Counted from the stretch's first letter, positions 8,356-17,708 are shown. The stretch: 49,937 bases of DNA from JAJDFU01 sp964595955 (GCA_964595955.1 CAZQSF010000019.1:1-49937); one strand, 5' to 3'. Notes: generated by a model from the sequence alone, not told the origin. A program made the numbers and translations.

Positions 8356-9189
8356 ATGCGCAAACGACCGTACTTTTTTCTCCTGCTCTGCTTTGGGCTC
8401 TTTGCCTGCGGGGAGTCTGCGGAGCAAGCCGAAGAAACTACGCAGGCTGCACCGGAGCCCACGGTAGAGATGGGGCCCATTCCACTGGTATCGTCTATTC
8501 GTCAGGCCCACGAGGTAGAGGCCTTTCATCAAAAAGACGCCATTGCCTTCGACCTGGAGCTCCACTTCGGCGGTCAGAAGCGTCTGGAAGCCCGGATCAC
8601 CTCGCGCACCAACAGTACGGCCATGCGCCTGGACCGGGAGCAGGTCAACATAACGGTCGTATACGATGGAGAAGGGGTGTACAAATACCCGGCCGGCGGG
8701 GTAGAATACCCCGGGGCCCGCTTCGATCTGTTCACCTGGCAGTATTTCGCCCTGGCTCCGTTCAAGTTTGAGGATCCCGGTACCCAGTGGGAACCCATGG
8801 GCGACACCCGGCTCGGTAAGGAAAGCTATCGAACGGCCAGGCTCACTTTCATTACGGGCACTGGCGATGCACCGGACGATTGGTATATCGCCTATCAGGA
8901 CCGGGAGACCGATCGCCTGCACGCACTGGCGTATATCGTTACGTACGGAGGGACTTCGGTGAGTGATGCCGAGCGGGAACCCCATGCGATCGTCTATGAA
9001 AAGTACGAGCATGTTGAGGGGATTCCCATCGCCACGGAATGGACCTTTTGGATTTGGAGTGCTGAGGAAGGCCTGGGAAAACAGCTTGGGCGCGCCAGCC
9101 TTCGCAACATCGCCTTTGTCCAGCCTGAGCCCGGTTTTTTCTTGCCCGAGCAGGGGGCTGTGCCCGTAGCCTTGCCGGAAAAGCAATAA
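8356..9189 (+). CDS. Lipoprotein resembling the DUF6503 family
   Basis: From the ATG at 8356 this is a 277-residue protein whose signal peptide ends CFGLFAC (C18), a lipobox. Upstream in-frame codons as far as 8041 are not convincing and would bury the signal peptide. The body has an HE.EAFHQKDAIAFDLEL opening and many beta-strands (RLEARITSRTN, FDLFTWQYFALAPFKFE). This resembles Bacteroidota DUF6503-type lipoproteins, some of which look LolA/LolB-like. The function is unknown. About 260 bases before it, back to 8096, hold no other gene I can support. Confidence 0.65.
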   Translation: MRKRPYFFLLLCFGLFACGESAEQAEETTQAAPEPTVEMGPIPLVSSIRQAHEVEAFHQKDAIAFDLELHFGGQKRLEARITSRTNSTAMRLDREQVNITVVYDGEGVYKYPAGGVEYPGARFDLFTWQYFALAPFKFEDPGTQWEPMGDTRLGKESYRTARLTFITGTGDAPDDWYIAYQDRETDRLHALAYIVTYGGTSVSDAEREPHAIVYEKYEHVEGIPIATEWTFWIWSAEEGLGKQLGRASLRNIAFVQPEPGFFLPEQGAVPVALPEKQ

Positions 9190-9194
9190 AAAAA

Positions 9195-9219
9195 CCCGAC
9201 CGGAGAAGATCCGGTCGGG
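9195..9219. terminator. Bidirectional terminator hairpin
   Basis: CCCGACCGGA (9195-9204) pairs perfectly with TCCGGTCGGG (9210-9219) around a 5-base loop, 5 bases after the lipoprotein stop codon. A run of seven A precedes it, giving a T-run when read on the minus strand. It can therefore end transcripts from either side. Confidence 0.75.
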
Positions 9220-9287
9220 CTCCAATGGGTCTTAGGTGAACTCCAGAATCTATCTACAAATCCATCTTAGTTCAAGGGGACAAAAAG

Positions 9288-9329
9288 CGGGAAAGAACCG
9301 GCCGGTTTGTAAGCCGGCCGGCTTTCCCG
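9288..9329 (-). terminator. Terminator hairpin downstream of the CrtI-type gene
   Basis: CGGGAAAG (9288-9295) and CCGGCCGG (9298-9305) pair with CCGGCCGG (9314-9321) and CTTTCCCG (9322-9329) around an 8-base loop. On the minus strand the stem is followed by CTTTTTG. This fits the end of the minus-strand oxidoreductase transcript, although its stop codon is 170 bases away. Confidence 0.7.
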
Positions 9330-9499
9330 GGTTTTCTGGGGCAATAGTCTATGCGATTCACACTTTCACAAAATCATTGCTTAACGTCAACACCCCGAAG
9401 TGATGTGGGAAGACAAATGGTAAACAAGGTTGCCCTGCTTTTTTAAAAAAAGGTACAGACAGCGACGCACCGGGGGTACCCCGGAATGTCCCGGACCGC

Positions 9500-11032
9500 T
9501 CAGGCCGATGCGGGCATGGATGCCGGCTCGGTCCGGGCGGGCGTGATGGCAAAGCCGCGGCCATCCTGGTGGCAGATGAGTTCAGCTACCGTGCGGCCAC
9601 TGCGCATGACGGTGGGCAGCCCGCCGCCGATCTCGACCCATTGACCGCACATGTAGAAGTGCGCCAGTCCGGGCAGGTGGTGGCCCAGGCCGCCGAAGCC
9701 GGCTTCGGGCGTGAGCAGCCAGCCTTCGAAGCTTCCCTTCCAGTTGCCGGTGAAGCGCATGAAGGTGGCCGGAGTAGCCACATCGATCATTTCCACCTTT
9801 TCGGCAAAGGCCTCAAACCGATCCTCCACAGCCTGAATCACGGCATGGGCAATGCGGTCCTGCTCGGCCTGGTAGCGCTCCGGAGAATGCCGAGCCAGGT
9901 CGGCCCAGTATTCATAGGCGTACGTTTCCAGCATGAAGGTCACCAGAGTTTTACCCTCGGGCGCCAGGGTGGGATCGAAATGCATGCTGCGCATGGGGAG
10001 CTCAGTGAGGGTGGTTTCAGGGTCCAGTTGAATGGGTTTCCGGAGCGGGAAGATCAGGGCATGGGGATGCTCGTTCATAGGGCGGGCGACGCCCAGGGCC
10101 ACGAAGATCAGGCTGGGAAAGGTGGGCATGGTCTGGTAGAAAGTTTCCAGTCTGGGCGTGAGGTAACGGCCTTCCAACATATGGTATAGCGTGGCGTGTC
10201 CGTCGGCGGCGGAGATGACGTAGTCGCCCCGGATCTCGGTGCCGTCCGACAGGCGGATGCCGACGGCGCGCTCGTCTTCTACCAGAATCTTTTCCACCCG
10301 TTGCCGATAGTGGATGTGGCCGCCCAGTTTGCGATACCGAGCTGCCAATTTGAGGGCAAAGCGCATGGAACCCCCAATGGGATAACCGGCGGCCTTTTTG
10401 TGCATCCAGGCCAGAGTGAGCATCTGAAAAATGACGGCCATATCGGGTTCAAACATCTGGGTCATGGCCCGTCGCAGCAGAGGGTTCCGGAATTGCTCGG
10501 CGTATTCGCGGGCCGGCAAGCGCATGTATTTGCCGAACAGGCCCATGAACGGCAGCATTTTCCACAGCGATTTGAGCTTTTGCCAGAGGTTGGCCAGTTC
10601 GGGATTCAGGCTGGAGTCCATCTCCATGCGGGCCAGCTTGCGGATGGCTCCGGTGAATTCGCGTATGGCTTTTTCGTCCTCCGGGGCCTTCTCGAGCAGT
10701 TCGGCCTCCAGGCGGTCTGCATCGGTGTAGATGACGAGTTGCCGTCCTTGGTCATCCTCTACCCGCATGTATTCCTCGTGATCCACGAACCGGATCTGTT
10801 CCATGTCGATGAGTTCGTTCCAGCGGTCGTAAAAGCTGTCGCTGGGGCCGGAACCGACCAGCCAATGTACGCAGAGGTCTACCGTGTAGTCGCCTTTTTT
10901 CCAGGACGTACACAAGCCACCGGGCACCTCGTGCATTTCGTAGATGTGGGTTTCATAGCCGTTCATGCGCAGGTAGGTACCCGCGCTCAGGCCGGCCATA
11001 CCGCCGCCGATGATCAGGACTTTTTTAGGCAT
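9500..11032 (-). CDS. Phytoene-desaturase-like FAD/NAD(P)-dependent oxidoreductase
   Basis: This 510-residue protein opens with the dinucleotide-binding motif VLIIGGGMAGLSAGTYL and the flavin-contacting EMHEVPGGLC segment. It ends with a second FAD motif (MCGQWVEIGGGLPTVMRSG). That is the layout of the CrtI/phytoene dehydrogenase superfamily (COG1233), which desaturates, isomerises or saturates isoprenoid chains. No phytoene synthase or other carotenoid gene is nearby, so a carotenoid role is not supported. A retinol- or sterol-saturase-like reaction on a lipid is an alternative. It lies downstream of an SDR on the same strand across 407 bases. Confidence 0.85.
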   Translation of the reverse strand: MPKKVLIIGGGMAGLSAGTYLRMNGYETHIYEMHEVPGGLCTSWKKGDYTVDLCVHWLVGSGPSDSFYDRWNELIDMEQIRFVDHEEYMRVEDDQGRQLVIYTDADRLEAELLEKAPEDEKAIREFTGAIRKLARMEMDSSLNPELANLWQKLKSLWKMLPFMGLFGKYMRLPAREYAEQFRNPLLRRAMTQMFEPDMAVIFQMLTLAWMHKKAAGYPIGGSMRFALKLAARYRKLGGHIHYRQRVEKILVEDERAVGIRLSDGTEIRGDYVISAADGHATLYHMLEGRYLTPRLETFYQTMPTFPSLIFVALGVARPMNEHPHALIFPLRKPIQLDPETTLTELPMRSMHFDPTLAPEGKTLVTFMLETYAYEYWADLARHSPERYQAEQDRIAHAVIQAVEDRFEAFAEKVEMIDVATPATFMRFTGNWKGSFEGWLLTPEAGFGGLGHHLPGLAHFYMCGQWVEIGGGLPTVMRSGRTVAELICHQDGRGFAITPARTEPASMPASA

Positions 11033-11439
11033 GATGGAGGAAATGTTGATCTGGCTGGAAGCTGGCCTTTCTGAGGGCTAAAGACAAGGACAAACGGCAG
11101 GCCGGCCCGGTGATTTTTGGCAGGGCAGACACGGCTCTATCGCTTTTCGGCTTCACCAGCGGAGAGCATGGGAACCCTTGCATCAGCCGGACTCCCCATG
11201 CTGCCCGCCAGGCTGCGTCCATCGGGGCCAGCCCGGTGCCGCCGGTTGGTCTCCCATGCCTTCGGTCCCCTGAGCTTTGCAGCGTGGAAAGACGGCAAAC
11301 CGAAACCCATGCCACGCGCTGGACGGCAACCGGAAAGCCAAACTCCGGCTCGCAGCATCTGCAGATTCTTTTACCTCACGATAGTGGTTCTGGCGTATGC
11401 GCGAGCTGCGGATGCAGGGTGTGCGAGCTCCAAAACCCA
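11033..11439. other. Intergenic region without a supported gene
   Basis: These 407 bases separate the CrtI-type gene from the SDR. Several frames stay open, but the translations are Pro/Arg/Ser-rich, lack conserved motifs and overlap one another, as expected of GC-rich non-coding DNA. I see no strong hairpin or promoter box. It may hold the oxidoreductase promoter or a decayed gene. Confidence 0.5.
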
Positions 11440-12255
11440 TCACCCTTCCGGATTCCAGTAGTGGGGGTAGATCTTGCGCATGTTGTCGTTCATGATCTGT
11501 ACGGCCTGGCGCCGGGGCAGCCAATTGAGGAAGCGATCCACAAGGCGGTTGTAGCGGCCGGGGATGAGCAGGATCTTTTTGCCCAGGGCATTGAGCGCTT
11601 CTTCGGCCACTTCCGCCGGATCCTGGATGGGGGGCTGTATGGGTTGTGCGACGGGCCTGGAACTGAGAAAAGGTACGGTTCGCATCGTGCCCGGGCAGAC
11701 GCCCAGTACATCGATGCCGAAGTCTTTCAGCTCAAAGTGCAAGGCTTCGGCCAGGTTGAATGCAAAGGCTTTGCTGGCCGCGTAGGGGGCCACCAACTGG
11801 GTGCCGCGCAGGCCGGCCAGGCTGCTCATAAGCACCATGCCGGCCGACCGCTTCTTCGGTTTCCAGCGGGAGGCAAAATGGTGGCACAATTGGAGTGGCA
11901 CCCGGCAATTGACGCTCAAGTAGGTATCCAGTTCACCCAAGGTATTGGTGGTAAACATTTTCACCGGCCCGTAAGCGGCGTTGTACACGAGCAAATGACA
12001 GTTGCGGTCGTCGACAGCTCGCAGCACCCTGTCCGTAGCATCCGGAAGAGACAGGTCCAGTTCCAGGCCTTCGGTCTGTATACCGTAGTCTCGTTCCAGT
12101 TCTTCGCGCAGGGCTGCGAGTTTGTCGCCCTGAACGTCGATCATGATCAGGTGAAGGCCCCGTTTCGCCAGCGAACGGCTGTACGCAGCGCCCAAACCAT
12201 CTGCCGAGCCACACACCAGTGCCCAGGGCCCGTAGCGGGTCGTAAAATCATTCAT
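11440..12255 (-). CDS. Short-chain dehydrogenase/reductase (SDR)
   Basis: From the ATG at 12255 this is a 271-residue classical-length SDR. It has a cofactor-binding CGSADGLG (residues 15-22), NAAYG in place of the usual NNAG, and the catalytic set S144/S145 in MSSLAG with Y158 and K162 in YAASK. The acidic ID after beta-2 (LIMID) suggests NAD(H) preference. A longer frame to 12558 would run into the divergent DUF1214 gene and is rejected. The substrate is unknown. With a second SDR, sulfotransferase, desaturase and acyl-CoA dehydrogenase nearby, a lipid or sterol alcohol/ketone is a reasonable guess. Confidence 0.85.
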   Translation of the reverse strand: MNDFTTRYGPWALVCGSADGLGAAYSRSLAKRGLHLIMIDVQGDKLAALREELERDYGIQTEGLELDLSLPDATDRVLRAVDDRNCHLLVYNAAYGPVKMFTTNTLGELDTYLSVNCRVPLQLCHHFASRWKPKKRSAGMVLMSSLAGLRGTQLVAPYAASKAFAFNLAEALHFELKDFGIDVLGVCPGTMRTVPFLSSRPVAQPIQPPIQDPAEVAEEALNALGKKILLIPGRYNRLVDRFLNWLPRRQAVQIMNDNMRKIYPHYWNPEG

Positions 12256-12412
12256 GCGGGAAAGATAATCAGCTTTATCGTCTCCGACCCTCATCCGCGG
12301 TATCGGCGTCCCTCCAGGCGCTCTTCGCTGAAGCCCGATGACCCGAGTTCCTGCGCATTCGGCTGCTATTCTCCCAACCTTCCCTATCTTTCCCCGAAAA
12401 CTACCGTCGCTC

Positions 12413-13594
12413 ATGGGAAATTTTGTGGGAAGTCTGCTGGGGGCTTTTCGGCGCATTCGCCTTTGGTGGCTGAGCCTGCAAGGCAAAACGGAAGCGGATG
12501 TGCACGCCCGGCGCGTGGTGTCGGGCACGGCCTGGGATGAATTTTGCGACAACCTCAAGGCAGCCGGCGCGGCCCTGGTGTACCCGGGAGCGCCGCGGGA
12601 CCCCTTCCAGCAGGCCGAGGGCCTTCGCTACCTCACCCGCCTGACGCGTGCCGGCCTGGAGGCTTTCGTAGAGTACAACGATCCCGAGTTCCCCGTTTTT
12701 CGCCGCATGGTGCACGAGACGGTGAAGCTGGGAGCTGACAATCCCGACAATTACTACATGAACGCTCAGATAAGCGGCGATTATGAGTACGTTATCCGAG
12801 GTCGGCGAAACAGCGTGCACTACCTGGGCTTTTTCACCCAGAACGGCGACTACGGCAGCACAGGGGGCTTTCAGCCCTGTGGCGTGCTGGAGCACAACGA
12901 CATGCAGATCGAAGCCGACGGCAGCTTCGAGATCCAGGTGAGCCGCGCACCCAAGGGCAAGAACTGGTTAAAGATCGAACCGGAGACCAGCCTCATCATG
13001 GTTCGGCAAACCTTCCTGCATCGCGATCGCGAGCAGCCGGCCGAGCTCGAGATCCGGGCGGTAGGCGGCCCGGAAGCACCCCGCCCCCTGAGCCCGGCCA
13101 GCGTGGATAAAGGCCTGCAGCGGGCCGGCCTCTTCATCGCAGCAGCTCCCGTTTTTTTTGCGCGCTGGGCCAAAGGCATGCAAACGCACACCAACCAGCT
13201 GCCGCTCTTCGACCCCGCTGTATCCAATGCCGCCGGGGGTGACGCCAACATTATCTACTACCACAGCCACTGGAAGCTGGCCGAAGATGAAGCCCTGCTC
13301 ATCGAGGTGGATCCCATCCCCTGTGACACCTGGAACTTTCAGCTCAACAACTATTGGATGGAATCTCTGGATTATCGCTATTTCCGGATCTGCATCAGCA
13401 AAGGCAATGCGCATTACGAGCCCGATGGGCGCATTCGGCTTATCGTATCCCACAGGGATCCCGGGCATCCCAACTGGATCCGCACCACGGGGCATGCCGA
13501 AGGCACCATGTGCTGGCGCTGGTACCGGCTGCCGGAAGGCGTGGAACCTCCCCAGGCTCTGCCCGCCAGGGTGGTCAAAATGGAAGAGGGATGA
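12413..13594 (+). CDS. DUF1214-domain protein
   Basis: This 393-residue protein starts at the ATG at 12413. Its C-terminal third carries the DUF1214 pattern: NYWMESLDYRYF, then a DGRIRLIVSHRDPGHPNW stretch and GTMCWRW. The N-terminal half is a separate globular region with NPDNYYMNAQISGDYEY. The biochemical function of DUF1214 is not established. The sulfotransferase starts inside its stop codon (ATGA overlap at 13591) and an SDR follows, so the three are one translationally coupled operon. The combination recalls a mycobacterial Rv3529c-Rv3531c-type cluster linked to sterol catabolism; that is from memory and untested here. Confidence 0.75.
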   Translation: MGNFVGSLLGAFRRIRLWWLSLQGKTEADVHARRVVSGTAWDEFCDNLKAAGAALVYPGAPRDPFQQAEGLRYLTRLTRAGLEAFVEYNDPEFPVFRRMVHETVKLGADNPDNYYMNAQISGDYEYVIRGRRNSVHYLGFFTQNGDYGSTGGFQPCGVLEHNDMQIEADGSFEIQVSRAPKGKNWLKIEPETSLIMVRQTFLHRDREQPAELEIRAVGGPEAPRPLSPASVDKGLQRAGLFIAAAPVFFARWAKGMQTHTNQLPLFDPAVSNAAGGDANIIYYHSHWKLAEDEALLIEVDPIPCDTWNFQLNNYWMESLDYRYFRICISKGNAHYEPDGRIRLIVSHRDPGHPNWIRTTGHAEGTMCWRWYRLPEGVEPPQALPARVVKMEEG

Positions 13595-14829
13595 GTACGC
13601 GCATCGTATCTTCTGCCACCTTTCAGGAGCGGCCCTGGTATGTGCACGGGCTGAACCGGCTCCTTCCCAAGGGGGCCCTGGAAAAGGATCGCCTCATTGC
13701 CCTGGCCCGGAAGCGAAGCGGGCTGAAGGACTTCGGCCAGGGCTACTGGGAGGAGCCCCTGGACGTATTGTTGCGCGCCATGCGCGAGGAGGCCAGGCTG
13801 CATCCCCTGGGCCGCTTCATGATGCGCGAGCAATTGGTTGGGCGGCTGATGGTTCGCCTGCAGGCGGAGGCCTGGTTCCGGAAACATCCTGAGATCCTGG
13901 AGCAGGAGCTGTTGCCGGTGTGGCTCATCGCCGGTCTGCAACGCACCGGTACCACCAAGTTGCAGCGATTGCTGGATGCCGACCCGGCGAATCGATCGCT
14001 TTACAGTTGGGAAAGCATGTATCCCGTACCTCTCAATAGCGATTGGCAAAAGCGGGAGAAACGCATTCCCCAAACCCGGACGGCCGAACGGGCCATGCGG
14101 TTCCTGGCTCCCGATTTTTTCGCGATTCACCCGGTCGAACACCTTCAGCCGGAGGAAGATGTGCTGTTGTTGGATGTCAGCTTTATGAGTACATCGGCCG
14201 AGGCTATGATGAATGTGCCCAGCTACGCAGCCTGGCTGGAGCAGGCCGACCATCGGCCGGCTTATGAGTACGAGGCCCGGCTGCTGAAGCTGCTCCAATG
14301 GCAGCGCAAGGGGGAACGATGGGTGCTCAAGAGCCCACACCACCTCGAATGGCTGGATGTGCTTTGTGAGGTCTACCCCAGGGTCCATATCATTTGGCCG
14401 CACCGGCCGGTGCATGAATGCGTGCCTTCCTTCATGAGCATGGTGGCACACGGGCGCGCCATTTTCAGCCGCGAGGTAGACGCCCGGGCGGTAGGCAGGC
14501 ACTGGCTGCGCAAGAATGCTCGCATGCTGCAAAAAGCCCTGGCTTTTCGGGAAGCCCAACCCGGGCAGCCCATCACCGACGTTTTTTACCCGGCTTTCGT
14601 ACGGGATGCGTTGGGCGAACTCGAACGCCTGTACCGGGATGCCGGGCAGCCTTTTTCGGAAGAGCTGAGAAGAAAGTTTGCCGCCGTGGAACGCAAAAGC
14701 GATCCCCATCGCTACGGCCGGCACCAATACCGACTGGAAGATTTTGGGCTCGACCGCTCAGATGTGGATGCCCAAACGCAGGCCTATCAATCCTTTTGCC
14801 ATCAAATCCAAACCCGAACCTATGGCTAA
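13591..14829 (+). CDS. Sulfotransferase family protein
   Basis: This 412-residue protein contains the 5'-phosphosulfate loop of PAPS-dependent sulfotransferases (LIAGLQRTGTTKLQRLL, about residues 112-128). It also has a 3'-phosphate-binding-like region (HIIWPHRPVHECVPSFMSM) and the general layout of the bacterial Sulfotransfer_3 group. It would transfer sulfate from PAPS to a hydroxyl. Its start overlaps the DUF1214 stop (ATGA) and its end overlaps the following SDR by 8 bases. The partners make a small hydrophobic alcohol, such as a sterol or long-chain lipid, the likeliest substrate. Some members of this group may not be true sulfotransferases. Confidence 0.8.
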   Translation: MSTRIVSSATFQERPWYVHGLNRLLPKGALEKDRLIALARKRSGLKDFGQGYWEEPLDVLLRAMREEARLHPLGRFMMREQLVGRLMVRLQAEAWFRKHPEILEQELLPVWLIAGLQRTGTTKLQRLLDADPANRSLYSWESMYPVPLNSDWQKREKRIPQTRTAERAMRFLAPDFFAIHPVEHLQPEEDVLLLDVSFMSTSAEAMMNVPSYAAWLEQADHRPAYEYEARLLKLLQWQRKGERWVLKSPHHLEWLDVLCEVYPRVHIIWPHRPVHECVPSFMSMVAHGRAIFSREVDARAVGRHWLRKNARMLQKALAFREAQPGQPITDVFYPAFVRDALGELERLYRDAGQPFSEELRRKFAAVERKSDPHRYGRHQYRLEDFGLDRSDVDAQTQAYQSFCHQIQTRTYG

Positions 14830-15820
14830 GCGAGGTGCTTACGACAATCCCTTTTCTGCCACCTGGAAAGGCATTAGCGATCTGTTTCGAACCCAGGAAC
14901 GGGTCGGCCGGCTGTCCGATTCCGACCGACTGGATGGAAAAACCGCCTTGATCACGGGCTCCAGTTCGGGCCTGGGGCTGGCCACCGCTGTCGAGTTGGC
15001 GCGTCGAGGCGCCCGGGTTCTCATGGCAGTGCGAAGCGGTATACCCGAAAAGGGCGAGTACGTGAAGAGCCGGTCCGGCTCGGATGAGGTGGAGATGTTG
15101 CCCGTGGACCTGGCCGACCTCGACCGCATTGAGGACCTGATCCAAGAGCTGAAAGGAAGAAACGAAACCCTCGATCTGGTGCTGTGCAATGCGGCGGTCG
15201 TGCCGCGCCAGAGCCGCAAGACCCCTCAGGGCCTTGAGGAAATGTTCATGGTCAACTACCTTTCCAAGTTTATCCTGCTCAACCGCTTATTGGAGGAGGA
15301 CCTCATCCGGCCGGCAAAGGCCGGCGAGCTGCCGCGCATTGTGATCACCAGCTCAGAAAGCCACCGAAACCCGAAGGCCTTTGAATGGGAGGCCTTTGGA
15401 CAATATAAGTCGTACGGCATACAGGAAAGCATTGCTCTGTACGGCTACTACAAGCTCATGCTCACCACCTTTGCTCGCGAACTCAGCCGCCGGCTTAACG
15501 GGAATGGCCAGCAAAAGGCCTCCGTATTTGCCCTTTGCCCGGGCCCGGTGAATTCCAACATCGCCCGGGAGGCGCCCACTGCCTTTCAGCCTTTACTCCG
15601 GCTGGTATTCTTCCTGTTCTTTCGCTCGCCGGAGGCGGCCTGCGAACCGGTTGTTTACCTGGCGGCCTCTCCCGACCTTTCGGGAAAGCCCTTTGACTAC
15701 CTTTTTCTCATGGCGCGAAAACCCATAGACCCCAAGGCCGAGGATGAAACGACTGCACGTCAGCTTTGGAAGCGGTCCGAAGAAGTGTGGGAAAGCGTAA
15801 AGTCTCATCGGGTAAACTGA
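14822..15820 (+). CDS. Short-chain dehydrogenase/reductase, protochlorophyllide-reductase-like subgroup
   Basis: This 332-residue SDR starts at ATG 14822, 8 bases inside the sulfotransferase gene. It has TGSSSGLG (45-52), LCNAA in place of NNAG, S177/S178, and Y207 with K211 in YGYYK. The longer length, the PKAFEWEAF insert and the C-terminal extension match SDRs annotated as protochlorophyllide reductase-like or retinol dehydrogenase-like. This organism gives no sign of chlorophyll synthesis, so only NAD(P)-linked alcohol/ketone chemistry is claimed. It is the last gene of the DUF1214-sulfotransferase-SDR operon and is followed by a terminator. Confidence 0.84.
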   Translation: MAKRGAYDNPFSATWKGISDLFRTQERVGRLSDSDRLDGKTALITGSSSGLGLATAVELARRGARVLMAVRSGIPEKGEYVKSRSGSDEVEMLPVDLADLDRIEDLIQELKGRNETLDLVLCNAAVVPRQSRKTPQGLEEMFMVNYLSKFILLNRLLEEDLIRPAKAGELPRIVITSSESHRNPKAFEWEAFGQYKSYGIQESIALYGYYKLMLTTFARELSRRLNGNGQQKASVFALCPGPVNSNIAREAPTAFQPLLRLVFFLFFRSPEAACEPVVYLAASPDLSGKPFDYLFLMARKPIDPKAEDETTARQLWKRSEEVWESVKSHRVN

Positions 15821-15821
15821 A

Positions 15822-15854
15822 AAAGCCCCGCCCCCGATCCGGAGGCAGGGCTTT
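15822..15854. terminator. Terminator between convergent SDR and acyl-CoA dehydrogenase
   Basis: AAAGCCC (15822-15828) pairs with GGGCTTT (15848-15854), extended inward by GC pairs and wobbles. On the minus strand it ends in a run of five T, 20 bases beyond the acyl-CoA dehydrogenase stop. On the plus strand it directly follows the SDR stop. Confidence 0.75.
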
Positions 15855-15874
15855 CCCTGTTCCAAAAGACTTGT

Positions 15875-17677
15875 TTACAGTGCGTATTCGTTCGCTTCCA
15901 CCAGCATTGTGGCGATTTGGCGGCGGTCCGCCTTTACGTTGGTCGGTTCGTAGCCGGTGAATCGCTTGAGGCCCATGCGCAGGGTGCGCAGCAGGTCCCC
16001 TTCGGCAAAACTCACCAGAGCGTCGGTTCCGTTTTTCTGCATGCGATGGTTGGCATCGGTGAAGAACACGCGAAGTACGGCATCGTATATGTCCTGTTCG
16101 GCGGGTTTGTCTTCCATTTCCGCCAGTTTCTGCACCCGAAGCAGGGTGCTTTCGGCCAACAGCAGATCGGTGAGCATATCGGCCAGGTTCATGAGCAGTT
16201 CCTGCTCTTCCTTGAGGTTGAGTTGGCCGTCCATCTGCATTTTTGCGGCAGCACCGGCTACCATCAGCACGGCTTTTTTGAAGTCCGCTACAGCCTTCTC
16301 CTCTGCGCCGTAGGGGCCCTCCGGCTTTTCCAGGCTGGGCATACTGGCCAATTCTTTCTGCACGGCCCAGGCCGGTCCGGTAATGTCGAGCTCGCCTTTG
16401 AGTGCACGGCGAAAGAGCTGATCGATGGTGAGCATGCGGTTGATCTCGTTGGTGCCCTCGTAGATGCGATTGATGCGGGAGTCGCGATAGGCGCGGGCAG
16501 CCGTACCTTCTTCGCTGAAGCCCATACCGCCGTGGACTTGCACGGTCTCATCTACGACGTAGTCGAGCACTTCCGAGCCCACTACCTTGAGAATGGCGCA
16601 TTCAATAGCGTACTCTTGTGCAGCTTGCAGTTTGGCCTCGCCAAAGGAGACGCCCTCTGCCTTCAGGCTTTGGTTTTTCTGCTGCATGAGGTTGCTGACC
16701 CGGTACATGGCGCTCTCGGCGGCAAAAATGCGGATGGCCTGCTCCGCCAGTTTGTGCTGAATGGCACCGAAGTTTGCAATGGGCTGTTTGAACTGAATCC
16801 GCTCGTTGGCATAGCGAATAGCCGTGGTGGAATTTAACTTGGCACCGCCCAGGCAAAGGGCACACAGCTTGAAGCGGCCCGTATTGAGGGCATTGAAGGC
16901 AATGAGGTGCCCCTTGCCGATCTCGCCCAGTACGTTCTCTTTGGGTACGCTCACATTTTCGAAGAAAACCTGGCGCGTAGAGGAACCTTTGATGCCCATT
17001 TTTTTCTCTTCCGCCCCCAGGCTGATGCCTTCCAGGTCGCGCTCCACGATGAAACCCGTAAACTGGTCGCCGTTCACCTGGGCAAAGACGATGAACAGAT
17101 CCGCAAAGCCCGCATTGGATATCCACATTTTTTGCCCGTTGAGGATGTAGTGTTGCCCGTCGTCGGAGAGGTCCGCACGCGTTTTAGCAGCCAGCGCATC
17201 GGATCCGGAAGAGGGTTCTGTGAGGCAGTAAGCGGCCTTCAATTCCCCGCTGATGAGCCGGGGAAGGTATTTCTCTTTCTGGTCGTCGTTGCCGAAATAC
17301 AAAATGGGCAACATGCCAATGCCGATGTGGGCCGCATAGGACACGGTAAACGCACCGGCTGGGCCGAGCGCATCGGCAATGAGGGTGTTGGTGTTGGTAT
17401 CCAGGGCCATGCCGCCATAGGCTTCGGGCATGTGCGTGCCCAGCAGACCGAGCTCGGCCATCTTTTCCAGCAAGGATACCGCCAGCCCTTCTTCCTGTTC
17501 TTCCAGCCGGTCGGCAACCGGCAGGATCTCCTGCATCAGGAAATCGCACACCATATCGCGGATCATGCGCTGCTCTTCGTTGATCTCTTCGGGGATGAAA
17601 ACGTCCTCCGGCTTAGAGGATTCGATTAAAAAGGCCCCTCCTTTCAGCACGTTTTTTCTTACGAGGGTATCTTGCAT
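15875..17677 (-). CDS. Acyl-CoA dehydrogenase
   Basis: This 600-residue protein is longer than the usual 380 because of a C-terminal extension of about 170 residues, as in the VLCAD-like group. It has an N-terminal helical domain, the FAD/substrate segment CLTEPSSGSDALAAKT (151-166), the WISNAG strand, and RIYEGTNEINR with the catalytic base at E407. It performs the first, FAD-dependent step of beta-oxidation, passing electrons to ETF. No thiolase or hydroxyacyl-CoA dehydrogenase is adjacent, unlike the common Bacteroidota arrangement. Two GCGAA..TTCGC inverted repeats lie just upstream and could bind a fatty-acid-responsive regulator. Confidence 0.93.
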   Translation of the reverse strand: MQDTLVRKNVLKGGAFLIESSKPEDVFIPEEINEEQRMIRDMVCDFLMQEILPVADRLEEQEEGLAVSLLEKMAELGLLGTHMPEAYGGMALDTNTNTLIADALGPAGAFTVSYAAHIGIGMLPILYFGNDDQKEKYLPRLISGELKAAYCLTEPSSGSDALAAKTRADLSDDGQHYILNGQKMWISNAGFADLFIVFAQVNGDQFTGFIVERDLEGISLGAEEKKMGIKGSSTRQVFFENVSVPKENVLGEIGKGHLIAFNALNTGRFKLCALCLGGAKLNSTTAIRYANERIQFKQPIANFGAIQHKLAEQAIRIFAAESAMYRVSNLMQQKNQSLKAEGVSFGEAKLQAAQEYAIECAILKVVGSEVLDYVVDETVQVHGGMGFSEEGTAARAYRDSRINRIYEGTNEINRMLTIDQLFRRALKGELDITGPAWAVQKELASMPSLEKPEGPYGAEEKAVADFKKAVLMVAGAAAKMQMDGQLNLKEEQELLMNLADMLTDLLLAESTLLRVQKLAEMEDKPAEQDIYDAVLRVFFTDANHRMQKNGTDALVSFAEGDLLRTLRMGLKRFTGYEPTNVKADRRQIATMLVEANEYAL

Positions 17678-17708
17678 AGTATTTCGAATTTTGGATAGGA
17701 GAAATTTC

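Noticed and set aside
9500..11032. Carotenoid biosynthesis gene (crtI)
   Set aside because: The fold fits, but no phytoene synthase, cyclase or hydroxylase is adjacent, so only the superfamily is claimed.
11110..12540. A 476-residue plus-strand open frame
   Set aside because: Most of it is antisense to the SDR with intact catalytic residues, and its N-terminal part is Pro/Arg/Ser-rich sequence of the 11033-11439 spacer.
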